Source: Panopea generosa
Taxonomy: Eukaryota; Mollusca; Bivalvia; Adapedonta; Hiatellidae
Assembly: GCA_029582155.1 (NCBI GenBank)
Contig: CM055896.1
Coordinates: 6,396,218 to 6,460,217, forward strand
Length of the DNA stretch: 64,000 nt
Direction of reading: 5' to 3'
The position numbers and the translations under genes were made by a program. The number at the start of each line of letters is the position of its first letter. Positions within the stretch are counted from its first letter, which is position 1. The notes below the pieces were generated by a model. That model had not been told where the DNA came from and did not search any database. It saw only the letters and a program-made list of their open reading frames with translations. Shown here piece after piece: positions 41,001 to 56,200 of this stretch.

Positions 41001-44000
41001 TGTGATTTTGGGTGTTTGTTGCATGTATGTTTTATATTTACAGACATGCCAGCTAGTAACTTTGGCTACAACTTCCTCACCTTTATCATCTTGTTCAACA
41101 ACCTCATTCCCATCAGTCTCCAGGTGTCTCTGGAACTTGTCAAGTTTATACAGGCCATCTTTATCAACTGGGTAAGTATTAGTCCCATCTCACATTGTAT
41201 TTGCTAGGTCCTCAAAGCAAGTTATCAACATTATACAACATGATATTCACTTTATTATCACTGTCGTTATCTGAACTTAAAATTTATTTAAAATTGTAAT
41301 CCATACCTGATGAGCAATTAAAATCAATCTCTTGCCAGCCATTGAATTAATAAAATTTATAAGTTTGAACATTATTTTATCCTATTTATAAAGAAAGCTC
41401 AGAGATTGTATAAATTGGTCTCAGGTCTGCTGTACCGGGTGTTCTTTGTAGGAGGTCGTTAGGTCAAATCCCGTATTGAAACCATGACATCTGGCATGAG
41501 TGGTCAGCACTCTATTAACTGCATGATCACCTCACTTGTCTAAGTATCAATTATATTGAATTCACTTTACTTGATCTGGTTTTCTTCAAGAAAATTAAAA
41601 TCTTTACATTTTAATGTTGTGATGTGATTTGTGAGTGTTGGATGGCTATACAATATGACAAGGAAATTGTATAACAGTTGTGACCATTTAGTTAATTTAT
41701 TATGCTTATATTTCAGGATCTGGACATGTACTGTGAAGAGACGGACACTCCGGCAATGGCACGGACATCAAACCTTAATGAAGAATTAGGACAGGTACTT
41801 AACCGTGTATCTAATTTATCTAATATTAAACCTTAATGGAAAACTAGGACAGGTACTTAGCCATGTATCTAATTTATCTAATATCAAACCTTAATGAACA
41901 ACTAGGAAAAGTACAGGTACTTATTCCTTTACTCCTCAGATACGCGTTTCCCCGCACCAATCACAGAAGGCCTTTGAAAACAGTGCAGGAAGAGTTCAGA
42001 TTACTCGTCACGAGCAATCTGAACACTTCCTGCACTGTTTTCCACTCAGTTAATATAAACATAATTCACCCAATAATTCAAAAGCTTTCTATATCAGAGG
42101 TGTCCAAGACGTCTATATTGGAGGAGTCCAAAGGCGTCATTATGAAGTACAGGGTTATTCTAGTTTATTTCCTCTAAGACACCGAGTGTTCCCATCCATC
42201 AAAGTTCCCCCTGGTCAAGCAGTCTAAGATGTTGTCTTCAGACCATTTAATGTTCTTCTCACTGCTGAGGTTGTGGGTTTGAGTTTAATTCAATCAGAAA
42301 CTTTAGGTGAGAAAGTTTGCCAGTTTTCCATTAAAACTGGATTATATTTATCACATATACTGGTAATGTGTTGAAAATGACAATAGAAAATACAACTTAA
42401 GCCATAATAAATTAATTGCTAGATTATCATCCCTGCCCGCCCCCTAATTTTCATGCCACCTGACCCTTTTTATTTCCATAAATTAAAATTTAAAATAAAA
42501 TCCTCCCACACTCCCCGTTTTTAAGAAAAGTTTGAATAATAATCTATAATTTATAATGGCCTTAGTAATTCTACTTAAATATCAGAAATGAGCTGGTTAT
42601 TTTGAATGACTGGCCAATAACATTAACCCTTGTTTAACAATTCTCTATTTCAGATAAAGTATATATTCTCCGACAAGACGGGCACTTTGACTCGTAATAT
42701 CATGAGCTTTAGGAAGTGTAGCGTAGCTGGTATATGTTACGGGTAAGTTGATGACATTAAAGTATTGTTCGTTGTAGAATTCATGCTCTCGTATGAAGTA
42801 AAATTATTCTCAACAGGTAATTTTCAACCTTATTTGTAAAGAAAGATATTTAAAGATCTCGGTAAATAGTGAGCAAGAAAAGAATCAGAATTAGGTAGGA
42901 AAATAAAATTGGGACATCATGCTTTGAATCATTGTCTTGATACAAGATTTAATTCTTGTGCTAATGATATTGAAATATGTTAATTGGTATGCTGGGAAAG
43001 AATCATCTGTGAGTATAAAGTTGAGATTCGGAGCTTGGTTGGAATTCCCGCTGGAACCATGTGTCTTGTTAAAACATTTGTAAATACTCAACACCAGTTC
43101 TAGCCAGAGAGAAGCTATTTTGGGGGTGCTTGTATCAGTCAAATGTTTTTCGGATTTTATCAACACATTATTTGAGAAAAAAAAAAATATAAATTATATT
43201 TCGGTTGAACTGTCTTTTAAGTTATAAATAAAAGTATTTCGTTTTTCAAATTCATTTGAATATTTTTTTAAATATCATGAAAAGATGGTAAGGGGTGTAA
43301 AACCAATAGTTTTGAACTACAGTAGAACTTCATTGGTTAGAACACAGATGGCCGCAACACCACATATAACTCTAACTACTAATAACTGGTCCAAGGCTGA
43401 ATTCCTATTTCAGTGTATATACATGGTTTATATATATATATATATTTATATATGGTATAATGTTAAACAATACTTGGCTTGAACAACTCCTTACTCTAAT
43501 TACTTGATCCAGTCCCACTGGGTTCAAGCCATCAAAGCTCTACTGTACTAGTAAATATAACGTGTCAATATTGTCCTGAATGGTTCTTGATGTTTGCCAG
43601 TGTGGAGGAAGTAGTAGAGCATTGGACTCATCTTTGGATCGGAGTTCAATCCTCCACCATATTATGTGTAGTGTCCTTGAGCAAGACACTTTATCTTCAT
43701 ATTTATAGTAACTGTTATGGTTCTACCAAGCAAGACTCAGAGTGTGATTTGTCTAAGTTGTAAGAACTTGTTAAACAATCAATGTTTAAAAAAAAAAAAA
43801 AAATTCCATTGTAATGCGGATATACCATTAAAGATTAAAAATGCATGCAAGGCAATGAAACAAGTATCAGCATTTCCAAAAATGCTGGAGAACTGCCGTT
43901 TAAACCTGATGATAATCTGTGGTTATCTATGAAAAGCATATGACATTGAGAGGTCACAGTGGGGTAAAGAAAAAAATTAAAGACTGATTTACAAATTTTA

Positions 44001-44682
44001 GTTATTGACAGAAAAAAATACTTTGGTTAGTTCAAACCAGTCACGAAAAAGATGGCTGCTTAAGTGTTCAGTATGTGCCTCATTGTTTGAGCAAGTAATG
44101 GTTCTACTGATGCTTTGTCATACACGTGGTTTGTAGTAAAGGTTGGGCTAAAATGAAATGATGATTATCACCAGTGTAAGATTTACTATGACCTCTTCTG
44201 CACAGTATTTTTTGTATTTTCAGAAATAATGAAGAGAGTGAAGGGAAATTTAACGATCCTGCAATTGTTCAGAATCTGAAGCAAAATCATGTAAGTGTAT
44301 TTATCATTGCTGGGGGTAGAATATTTACAAAATGCTGCTTGTAAAAGTTAGATAAATAAATAGTTAAAAATAAGATGAATATTTCAATTTACATTGTAAT
44401 TAATGGTTAAGATTTTATGTTAAAAAGCAGATTTCTGGAGGAAAAATATGTTTATATTTATATAAGAAAGCTTCAACTAACTATTTAGATATGTAAGAAT
44501 TGAAACTCAGCAGAGGATAATGAGTTTCTCCGAATGTGAGCAGAAACTTACTGATCAATTAACCACATCGAGATATTGCAAATGTGCTATCTTCACACAT
44601 GGCTCTTAAAATATGTAATTGGTGGCTTGTTTGGGAGACTGATATACAGGTGTTGAGATTACAAAAGCCTCAAAAAAGATGG

Positions 44683-44719
<37 letters not shown>

Positions 44720-47700
44720 CGATTGATTTTATTATATATAGCATCATTTTTAAGCCATTGAGGGCTAACAGATGATGAGTTAACCTAACCACTCTTTCCC
44801 GGGATCCGAGTTTCCATCTTTGCAAGTAATGATAATTTTCTTATTAAAATCAGCAGAAAGAGACAAATAATAATGAGATGCAATGTCGTATATCAATCAT
44901 CATGGAGACTGTGGATGGGCAGGGATTCAAACTCACGACACCTGGATTGCTCAAGTGCTCATTAACCATCCAGGAAAGAGTGGGTAGGTTGACGGATCAT
45001 CTGTCAGCCTTCAATGACATAAAAATGACACTAAATATTCAATCAATCAACCAATCCCATGAATAATCATCTTCATGTTGTACATACTTCATATGTATCA
45101 TACTGTATGTTCTGTGACAGGTAACTGCTCCAATGATTCGCGAGTTCATGACGTTGTTGTCCGTGTGTCACACAGTTGTTCCAGAAAAAGATAAGACGAC
45201 AAACACCATCATTTACCAGGCGTCATCTCCAGGTACACCAGTTATTTGTGACTTTTATGCCATGTGTTATTAGTCTTTCAGCTTTAAAGTTGATACTAAT
45301 TTAGTTGCAAGAAATCTCAAAACTTATATAAACTGCTCCCGAGTCCAGTAGAACCAGTACTGAGTGTTGTTTTTTATTTTGAGAGGCATTGGGTTAAGCC
45401 TGGGATCGAATCCGCATGTAGAATGATATTTTTGGTGAAGACTGTTGAGTAGGTTACATGATGGATCTGCTGTATTCAATCGAACTTTTAGTATGAGATG
45501 TCTCACAAGTTGCGTAAATGTGGAAACATTTGCACCATTATTTTGTGTTGGTCTCCATTTCAGCAAATATTTGTTACTGATATTTAGTGTTTTTTTTTTC
45601 TGAAAGATAATTCAATTCTTGCGATATCATATTTAGGAGACGAAAACTATTGTGATAAATCAAAGATAACATACTTCTTGTTACAGATGAAGGGGCACTA
45701 GTGAAGGGAGCGAAGGATCTTGGTTTTGTTTTTACTTCCCGTACACCAGACGCTGTTACCATTGATGCGGTATGTAATATAACATAAATGATTTACTGTT
45801 CATCTCATTTTCTCGTTTTAACTAAAAAATGCCATTTCTAAAATTATAAAAATAGCAATCTTTGATGATGAGAAAAAAATCAAATACAGCCTAACCTGTC
45901 TTGAGCAGCAAGTCACGGGAAGGAGCAAAAGTTGCCTTTTCAGACATATTGCTGCTTAATACAGGTTAATTTACTCTGAAAGTAAAGAAATCGAAAATGG
46001 CAAAGTGGCTGCTCATTAGAGGTGACTGCTAACACAGATTTGACTGTACAAAGTAGCAATTAACTATCAGATTGTTTAGTGTTAATTTTACACTTTCAAA
46101 CCTGTCCCTGTTACAAAACTTTTACTCTTGGCTTATTTAACACATTTGCGAGCACTTCATGTGAAGTACGAGTGATAGCCCATTGAGGGTAGAATCTGAG
46201 GATCATGGGTTTAACTCTCCCTCAGTTCCATGTGTTGTGTCCTTGAATAAGGCATTTTATCTGCACATTTGTGGTACTGGGTCAACGAGGGAAGGCATTA
46301 AGAGCAATTTGTTTCAGTTGTAATATTTTCAAAATCAGTGCCACTTATTTAATCAGTGTCTTCATTGTTTGGCTCTAAGTCAGTTATCTTTTAATAAAAC
46401 TATTTTTATTGATAATGGAATAATCAAATATTTTAAACACAAAGTGAAACTTTTATGTTAGAATTGCAGTTAGTTGATAGGTAATATTTTTTTAAACATA
46501 TTTTCAGTTTGACAAAGAAGAAAGATATGAAATACTCAACGTCCTGGAGTTTACAAGGTATTATAAATGATACAGACATATTTTAAATCTTATTTGATTT
46601 ATTTCAGTTGAATAATAATATGAAGATGGTATTATCTTATAAAGATAATTTTCATTGGTTTACAAATTCCATATAATTATCTGTTTATATGTCTGTATTG
46701 CGTATAAAAGAGAAGAATATATCTGATCTCTTATTTGAACAAAATAGAATCTAAAGTACAGAAATAAATTTGTTTGATGAGCTTGCAATATTGGGTTTTA
46801 TTATTGGAGTCAATAAATAATGGGTTTCAGTCGACTGACATTATGAACCTACTGTCATTTAACTCTGCATAAAGTGGTATATATTGACTGCGTTTCTCAT
46901 AAATATTGACTTTTTCTCATAAATATTGACTGTAAATGTTTTTAAATGACTGCTTCTCATATATATTAATAGCAATGTTTTAGGCCATAATAAATTAATT
47001 GCTAGATAATCATCCCCACCCGCCCCTTGATTTTCATGCCACCCCAACCATAGAAAGAAATAAAAATTTAAAAAAAATTAAAAAATTTAAAATAAAATAA
47101 GTCTGCTCTCCCCATTTGCAAGAAAAATTTGAATGGTAATCTGGCAATTAATTTATAATGGCCTTATAAATATTGACTGTTTCTCAAAAATGTTGACTTT
47201 TTCATCAATAGTGATTGCTTCTCATATGTATTAGCTATGTTTCTCATAAATTATTGGTTGATACTTTGTTTCATTATTCTTAACTACCTTTTCACATTTA
47301 AAGATAACAAATTATACACGTCACAACGTAATTGTTTTATGATGATATTACAGCGACAGAAAGAGGATGTCAGTAGTCGTGCGTGATCCAGAAGGAAAGA
47401 TAAAGCTGTATTGTAAAGGAGCTGTAAGTTATTCTATGTTTAAAAACTGTGGTTACGGGACGGAAGTAGATCTATATTTAGATGTAGCCATATTCAAACC
47501 AAGGTTACATCACATAAATCTCCTTGTCATAGCAAAAGTATAATCTGTAATCTCAACTTTTCAAAGTTCAAATTTATTTGTTGACTGTCACAGTGCTAGA
47601 AATTTAAACATATTTGGATGGCAGACAAAAACTAAGAATGAATTTGTATCTTATGGCATTATATGCAGAATAAATAAAAATAAGTGAAATTCGTCTTTCA

Positions 47701-50700
47701 TATTTCTAGAGTTATGTATTTCACAAATATGTTTATCTATTTATATAAAAATAAGTAAAAGCTTAAAGACATCTGACTTGTAAATTGAATGATAAGTATA
47801 CAGTCATGTAAGTATTTGTTTGGACTTATGAAAGTTTGCCAGTTACTTACTGAAGGGCGTTGGTTCTACTCCGATTCATTCTGAGGTCTTCCTCCTTCAA
47901 CAAAACTGGATATACATGTTACATGTGTAGCCTGTCTGTTGCTAATGTTGTTAAAACTTATTGCCCGACCCATTTGCACTAAATATGAATATATTTGTAT
48001 TGCTATTGTTCAGGTAATTATACATAATAGATGCAATAAAATATTATTATACTAAACCTTAAACCTCATTCAAAAAGAAAAACATTGTGTTTCAGGATAC
48101 AGTTATTTACGAGAGACTGGAAGAAACACAGAAATTCAGTGATATCACCCTGCAACACTTAGAACAGTTCGCCACCCTCGGTCTGCGTACACTTTGCCTT
48201 GCTATCACAGAAGTCTCAGAAGATTTTTACGAGGAGTGGAAGCATACATACTACAAAGCCAGCACCTCATTACAAAATAGAGATAAAAAATTAGAGGAGG
48301 CAGCCGAGTTAATAGAAAGGGTAAGTACCGCAGCGTTGGTATAGTGGGAGAGTGTCCGACTTGCATCTGGATGGTTGTGGGTTCAATTGAAGACACCAAA
48401 ACCTTGAAAAATGGTATTAGAAGCTGCCTTGCTTTGCGTTCAGAATTTCATGTATAGTTCTAGGTCTGGTTGGCCCGGTGTCAGTATAATGTGACTGGGT
48501 GGAGTATCATACCATGTTTGTACGGTATGATACTCCAGTGTGGCAGCGCTTAGAATACTGTCTCAAGTAGCCACCGTAGTAATATGACTGAAAAATCGTT
48601 GAAAGCGCTGCTAAACACAATACAACAACAATAGAAAGGGTAAACATTCATTTATTTTTATTTAAAATCAAATGCCAATGATCCCTGAATGGGTTGAACC
48701 TGCAACCCCTTAATTCTTGGTTTTGCTCTACCACTATACTATATGCTGTTCTACCAATATTTAACTTTGATTATATTCGTGTTCGAGGTGGAAACCAATA
48801 TTTAACACATCAATGTATAGCTATATGAAAATACATTGCAGGCTCTTTATAACTGTGTCTCTGGGATCCGAAGAGTCTGGCCGCATTGTAAGCGGATTGA
48901 TATTGTTAATATTGCGCAATGGAAAAAACAAAACCATGTGAAAATGAGTATCATCATCTATGAAAATTAATGCTTATGTCTTCATGTATTTCAATATATC
49001 GGTATTGTGAAAATATGTTTAAAAAGACTTAATTTAAAATATGTTTTAGTAGACTTATTAAAATACATGATTAAAAAGACTAATCAAAATATGTCTAAAT
49101 AGACTTTTTGTCATAGATAAGCATATTAATGGTAAAATGATATAACAGAAACTTGTTACTTTTTCACAGAATCTCAGTCTCATTGGTGCTACAGCTATTG
49201 AAGACAAGCTGCAAGATGTAAGTAGTTGTGATGCTGGATTTAAATGTAATAGAGGCGACCGCTTACACAGGTTTCACTGTATGTAACAAAGCATCTAATA
49301 AATGATTGAGACATATTGGGCCATACTAAAACTCTTGACTTTCATGGCCTACATCTGCTATGGGCTGTCAAAGTCATGTGAGAAAAATGTTTATCAGAAA
49401 GAAAACGCTGTCAAGTCCATTAAATTCTTATTGTGACTAAATATTATATTACTCAAGATATATTTGAATATCATGAATAAAAATTGAGGTTCAGATACAT
49501 GTTTTAAAATTGCTGAGCGTAGTCCTGATTAAAATTTTATAGAATTATAATTTTTTGCAGCCCATTAACCTTTCTCAATTGTGTCGGTAGTACCTAAATT
49601 CATATTATAAGGTACATTTTTTTTTTTTTTAAAAATGATTATTTTAATAGTAAATGACATTAAAATCTTGTCTAAGCTGTTAGTTTGCCTAAATTAAAGT
49701 TTTCTGAGGTCTCAAATAAACTTTTCAAATATCAAAATAAGCCTTATTACATGTACTTATCTGCAGGTTGTCATACATGTATGTCCTTATTTCATGTACA
49801 TGTACCAAAGGTTTTCATATGCCGTTTCTACCAGTCTAGACCTTTTAATCTATTCTACAGGGTGTTCCGGAGACAATAGCTAATCTTGCCAAAGCTGACA
49901 TAAAAATTTGGATTCTTACTGGTGATAAACAGGAAACAGCTGTTAATATAGGTAACTATAGACACTTTACACATGTATTCACTTTTAGACCCTTGCTTGA
50001 AATGCATAAGTTTCGTTACTCTGTCTTAACATTTTTCTGATTAGAATTAAAGTTGAAAATTTCAAGTGCTGTGCACAGCTTTATAAGTTAATTTATTTAT
50101 AACTCTTAATTTCCTTTTAAGTTATGTCAGTTCAGTGTGGGACTTAACCACTTGTGTCTAGTTAATTTTGTGCATAACAACTTATATCCAAGACCCTGCA
50201 CACAGTTCTTTCTTAGATTATACTTTTTGTTGAATTAAATGTGTTTCAAAGGTATATTACTTATGTAAACTTTTCTCAGGAGCAGTTACTTAGGTATTGA
50301 GTAATAGCAAATACTGGGATACAGTATATCTGTTGTTTTTAACCTGTCTAAAAATACACTGATTGATAATCATGTAATTCACTTTAATACTTGCTTGTAT
50401 ACTTCCAGGCTATTCATGTAAACTATTAACACAAGGGATGCCATTACTTATCATAAATGAACACAGCCTAGATGTAAGTCAACTTCTGTTTTTTTCTTTG
50501 AATATATAAAGAATAATGTTAGCTTTGTTATGATCATGTTGAAAATGTATATGCCTATGTATGAATTATACTTGCACATAGTATGCCTATTTATGAAATA
50601 TACATACACAAATTATGTCTATTTATGAATTATATTTACACACAGTATGCCTATTTATGAAATATACTTACACAAATTATGTCTATTTATGAATTATATT

Positions 50701-53189
50701 TACACACAGTATGCTTATTTATGAATTATACTTACATACATTATGCCTATTTATGAAATACACTTGCACACATTATACCTATTTATGAATTATACTTACA
50801 CACAGTATGCCTGTTTATAAAAAATATACTTACACAAATTATGTCTATTTATGAATTATATTTACACACAGTATGCCTATTTATGAATTATACTTACATA
50901 CATTATGCTTATTTATGAAATATACTTTTGCACACATTATACCTATTTATGAATTATACTTACACACAGTATGCCTATTTATGAAATATACTTACACAAA
51001 TTATGCCTATTTATGAATTATATTTACACACAATATGCCTATTTATGAATTATACTTACATACATTATGCCTATTTATGAAATATACTTGCACACATTAT
51101 GCCTATTTTATGAAATATACTTAAATACAGTATGCCTATTTATGAAATATACTTAAAGACAGTATGCCTATTCATGAAATATACTTAACATAGTATATAT
51201 ATTTATGAAATACACTTGTATTTACATACAGTATGCCTACCTATGAAATACACTTTTATGCAATATGCCTATTTATGGAATACACTTGAACACAGAATGC
51301 ACATTTATGAAATGCATTGATATACATAAAATTTTAATGATAATGGTATTCAGGGCAAAGATAAGTTGGCTTAAACAAAAGGTTGATCAATAAGACATTG
51401 TTTTCTTTCTGATGCTGGGGTTTAACATTCAACATTCAATGAATAAGGCTACTGTTGTAACTCAAATATCGAAATAAACACATCATTCACAAAAATAAAT
51501 TTAAAACACTGGTTCAATCTCTTATACAGGGTACCAGGGATGTCCTAAGAAAACATGTTGAAGAATTTGGTGATTTAATCAGAAAAGAGAACGACGTAGC
51601 TTTGATCATAGATGGGAAGGTAAGACAGACCTGATACTTGTATTCCTTGTTGATGGTGCTCACATGTCAGTTCTCTGTGTCAGTATTACATCTTATTTAC
51701 ATGTATCCCCAACTTTATTAGTTTTTTAAATGGAAGGTCACTCATCTGGTCATTTTCATGATGCCCATTTAGCACCCAATTGCGTCCATCGAAATGACCA
51801 AACTTACTTTTTGTCTTTTTGTAACTTTTAATAAAGAATATCCAGTTTTATCAATAAAAGCCAAATCAGCTTGTTTTTATTCACCTTGTTCCTCACCATT
51901 TAAGCCAGACCCGATTAGCTCAGTCAGTAGCATGTCTGACTATCAATCCAGGGGTCATGAGTTTGTATCTCTGTGATTCAAAAATCAGTTAATTGTCGAG
52001 ATGAGTTTGGTCATATTCTAGTTAACCTTCCAGGATTCCAGGAAACAGTGGTTAGGTTTACTGGTCATCTGTTAGTTCTCGATAGCATAAAAATGACGCT
52101 AAATATTCTCTTAGTCAATGAATTTCTACCATTTTTTTACTGATGACAAATGAAAAAGCTTTATGCATCTCAATATTAACAGTTCGACATCAAAATATGT
52201 TTTTTATTAGATTATACATGTTCATCTTTCCCTACCTAGATACTAAAAATACTGATGTAAGTTCATTTACGGTCAGGGGTGCTTATTTCTTCGAGTTTTA
52301 AAAACATGATTCCGGTAGAAACATGCATACATATATTGATCACAGACTTTTTCCGTTGTTAAACGAAACTTTTGAAAATCAAATGTGTAAAACTTGTCTT
52401 ACAGTAAAATTTAGTTTCCATAAAGTGTATTACATTACCCTTTTTAGAATTTCTAAATATGCTTGTACACATATTCAACATAGAAAGCTAAGTTTTCTAG
52501 CAATAGATCTTTAGAACTTTCAAGGTAGGGCAATGGGTTTATTTTTTTTTTTTTTTTTTTTTTCTTCAAAATAATTAATTCACCAAAATATGCTTCAAAA
52601 TTGTTCTGTTAATTTACTATTACCTTTAATAACATATTTCTTTTATTAGATATTCCCTGTAATAAAGTATTTTCATTTAAACAAAAGATTAATTATTAAT
52701 TTTGAAGTATAAGAATTTTATTTGTTTCCTAGAATTATGTTTTAAAAAATAAATTGAGTAAAGCTTTTGAGGAAACATGTGCCCTGATATACATAACCTT
52801 TATACTAGTACTAGTACCTATGATATCCTGTATACGGCCTTACAATACTAGCTGTGTAGCCCCCTCATGTTAATAGGACTGGGGCTGAATCATTATAAGC
52901 TGTCAATTGTATTACTCCAATGTACTGCAGCTATAACAGTAAAGTGCTTTTCACATTCAAAAATCAAATATAACTTATTTGTGATAGCGATGTAAAAGAT
53001 GTTATGTTTGCGATCGTGTGAAAGTAGAATGTTTTTTATTCTTGGAGAACTATGCTAATCACATGTTTTTGTAAATTATCTTAGCTTTGTTGTTATTTAT
53101 ATTTTTCATTAAAAACTTGTTCAAGGTTTTTATTTATTGCTGATAATGAATTTTGATGGATAGTCTCAAATATAACGTAAAAGTAACTC

Positions 53190-53278
<89 letters not shown>

Positions 53279-56200
53279 CCACACACACACACACTCACAG
53301 AGGCTGGAAGAACACAGACAGACAGACAAATTTGGACAAACAGACAGACAGGTTGGAATGACAGTCAGACAGACAGCCAGACAGACAGACAGACAGACAG
53401 ACAAAAGGCCAGATAAAAGGCCAGACAAAAAGATAGACACAAGCTTGTGATGATGATAAATTATGGAAAATAAACGTGTTTAATAAAGCAAATGAAAAAG
53501 AAAATGTATTCTAAAGATGAAATGGAATTAAACAATGTGTCAAAATAAAACCCTTGAACAATGCTTTGATTACCATGATTGTATGATAGTTCACTTTGCA
53601 CAAGCGCCGTACACTGCACGGAATGAGGTTTATGTATTTTTGCAAGAGATGATTCATTTATAAGCGAACAAACGAATACATGTTTGATGATAAACTGAAC
53701 ACCTCTTGTACTGGTAAATGCTCTGATGTTATCCAACTATTTTTACTAGTGATACACAGCGAGCCATAGTGCATGGTCAGTTTTATAACGCTTCTATTTG
53801 TCAGGTTTTAGTCCCTACTAATAATAAACTGTCAATGTTTTTTATTTCATTTTATACTTTTGATTTTTAATCCTTTTGGGCCATTGAAAACGTTAGATAA
53901 AAAGTAAGATTCATTTTTAAAGAGAAATTTATGCATTTTAACAATATAAAATAAAATAAAATAATGATAAATATGAAAATTATCTAACATTGATGAGGTA
54001 ATAATCAACTAAATTCATATCTAACCATTGAGAAGATATGTTTAGCTTCTTAATGTGTTTGACTCTCTCCGGTTTTGGATGTGAAGATCCAGCATTACTG
54101 TGTGACTGGTTGGGGTATTTTGCCATGTGTTTGCAGCGTGAAATTTCAATGTGACAGTGCTATAATACTGTTTATAACAACCACTTGAAAGAGAGGTCCT
54201 CAATGAATGAATGATCTACGGCCGGGTCCCAGAATCACTTACCTCTCACTGCTGAGGTTGTGGTACCAGTCTAGCCCAGTTCAATTTTTTTTATTTTAGA
54301 AAGTTTGCCAGTCACTTGCATCTAAGAAATCAATATCATATATAAGCTGTTATATGATGTTTTGAAAATGGCATTAAACCCCATTTAAAAAAACTTCTGA
54401 GGATGGCATCTTGCCTCTTATAGACAATCTAAACTAACTTGGTGACTTCTTATAGACAATTTAAACTAACTGTATGGCTTCTTATAGACAACTTTAACTT
54501 GGTGGCTTCTTATAGACAACTTAAACTATCAGGGTGCCTTCTTTTAGACAACTTAAACTAACTGGGTGGCTTCTTATAGACAACTTAAAATAACTGGGTG
54601 GCTTCTAATAGACAACTTAAACTAACTGGGTGGCTTCTTATAGACAACTTAAAATAACTTGGCTGCTTCTTATAGACAACTTAAACTAACTGGGTGCTGT
54701 CTTATAAACTTAATTATATGGATTGCTTCCTGCTCAGTCTCGTAGACAATCTAAAATAACCAGGTTGCTTCTTGCACAGTTTCGAAGACAACTGAAACTA
54801 ACTGGGTGGCTTCTTATGGACAACTTAAACTAACTGGGTGGCTTCTTATATAATCTGTGTGCCAGGTGTCTTCTTGGAAACTTAGATAACTGGAAAATTT
54901 CTTGTAGCATCCTGTAGACAGTTTGTATAGATATTTTTAAAAGCACACGGACAATTGTTGCGTTAAGCACTCAAAGAACACAGCAGCTTATCAGTCATTT
55001 GTTACAGCATATTCTTCAGAGGTTTGCCTTGTTTCTTTTTCACAGAGTCTGTGCCACGCCTTAACTTGTGATTGCCATAAAAAAGAACATCGCGACCTAG
55101 GTCAAACAAAAGTGAGATATTCTACAAAGTATAAAGTACGCTGATATTGTCTCTTTTGTAAATGCTAGCTTGTTTTTTCCGCAGAGCGACCTTCTGAAAT
55201 TATGTGAACTTTTAGACATTTAGCCCTAACAAATTTGCATGGAAGTGTGAATGTTGCATTTCATAAAAAAAACAACCTTTGAAGTAAATGTTCTAAATTT
55301 TCAACAATTTGAAATAAAATATTTTTATTTGAATAAAAAGTTTTATTTACAACAGGTCTTGTCAAAGATCCGTGATAATTCGAGTACAGTTATTTATTTT
55401 TCTTTATGTTAAAATAGAGATGAAAAAAAAAGTTACAGTTGGAAATTGTAGAGCATTTATATTTCCTATATTATAAGCCTCTTTCTATGATGGTAATACA
55501 TCCCATCCTGCTTATATCATCCTATTTCAGTATATGTAATTATATGTGTACATTGTAGATCGCTTTATATGTGTAGTGTGTCATATGTGCTTCAGCTTGA
55601 TCGTTGAGATGGTGATGCTGTTTGTATTAGATATTAACTTGCCAAATAACCTGTTGGGTTTTTTATTATGAGGTGCAGATGGAAAAAATGCCGTCCCTCG
55701 GATTTTCTTTCCGCGTCGAATACTCTGTGAAAGATATTTTTTTCTTGTATGCAACCCTGTGTTTTTAACAAAAAATTTTTTTAAAGATTTTTATTCCAGT
55801 CTATTTTTTAAGTAGCACAAGAATACCATAGTATTTGTAAATAAATATGTCATAGCGTAAGGATTGTATGAATGACGTCATGTCATAGCGTGATGAAGGT
55901 AGAATAAGCGCATGGAGGGCGTGTAAGATGAAAAATTTTTACTGAGTAAAAATATATATAAATCCTTGTATGGTGTGCAAGAAAAATATATTGGGATAAG
56001 TTGGGAGCAAGCAGTGTAAATCCTGAGTAGACTCTGAACATACTGTTGTAAGCTGAAATTTATTATTCAACCATTAAATAAAATGTGAACATCGATGGAA
56101 GAAGCAAAGTTCAGTATTTGTAGACTGCTCAATAAAATTAAGTTGCTAACAGCAAATTATTGAAATGTTTAGTAAGTTTTCCTGTTCCTGTTATGGCATA

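Noticed and set aside
50515..51310. 32-bp array considered as a CRISPR-like repeat
   Set aside because: No unique spacers; repeat and spacing are one continuous degenerate unit inside an animal intron.
53093..53440. 115-codon minus frame and 87-codon plus frame
   Set aside because: Both are translations of the (CAGA)n tract.
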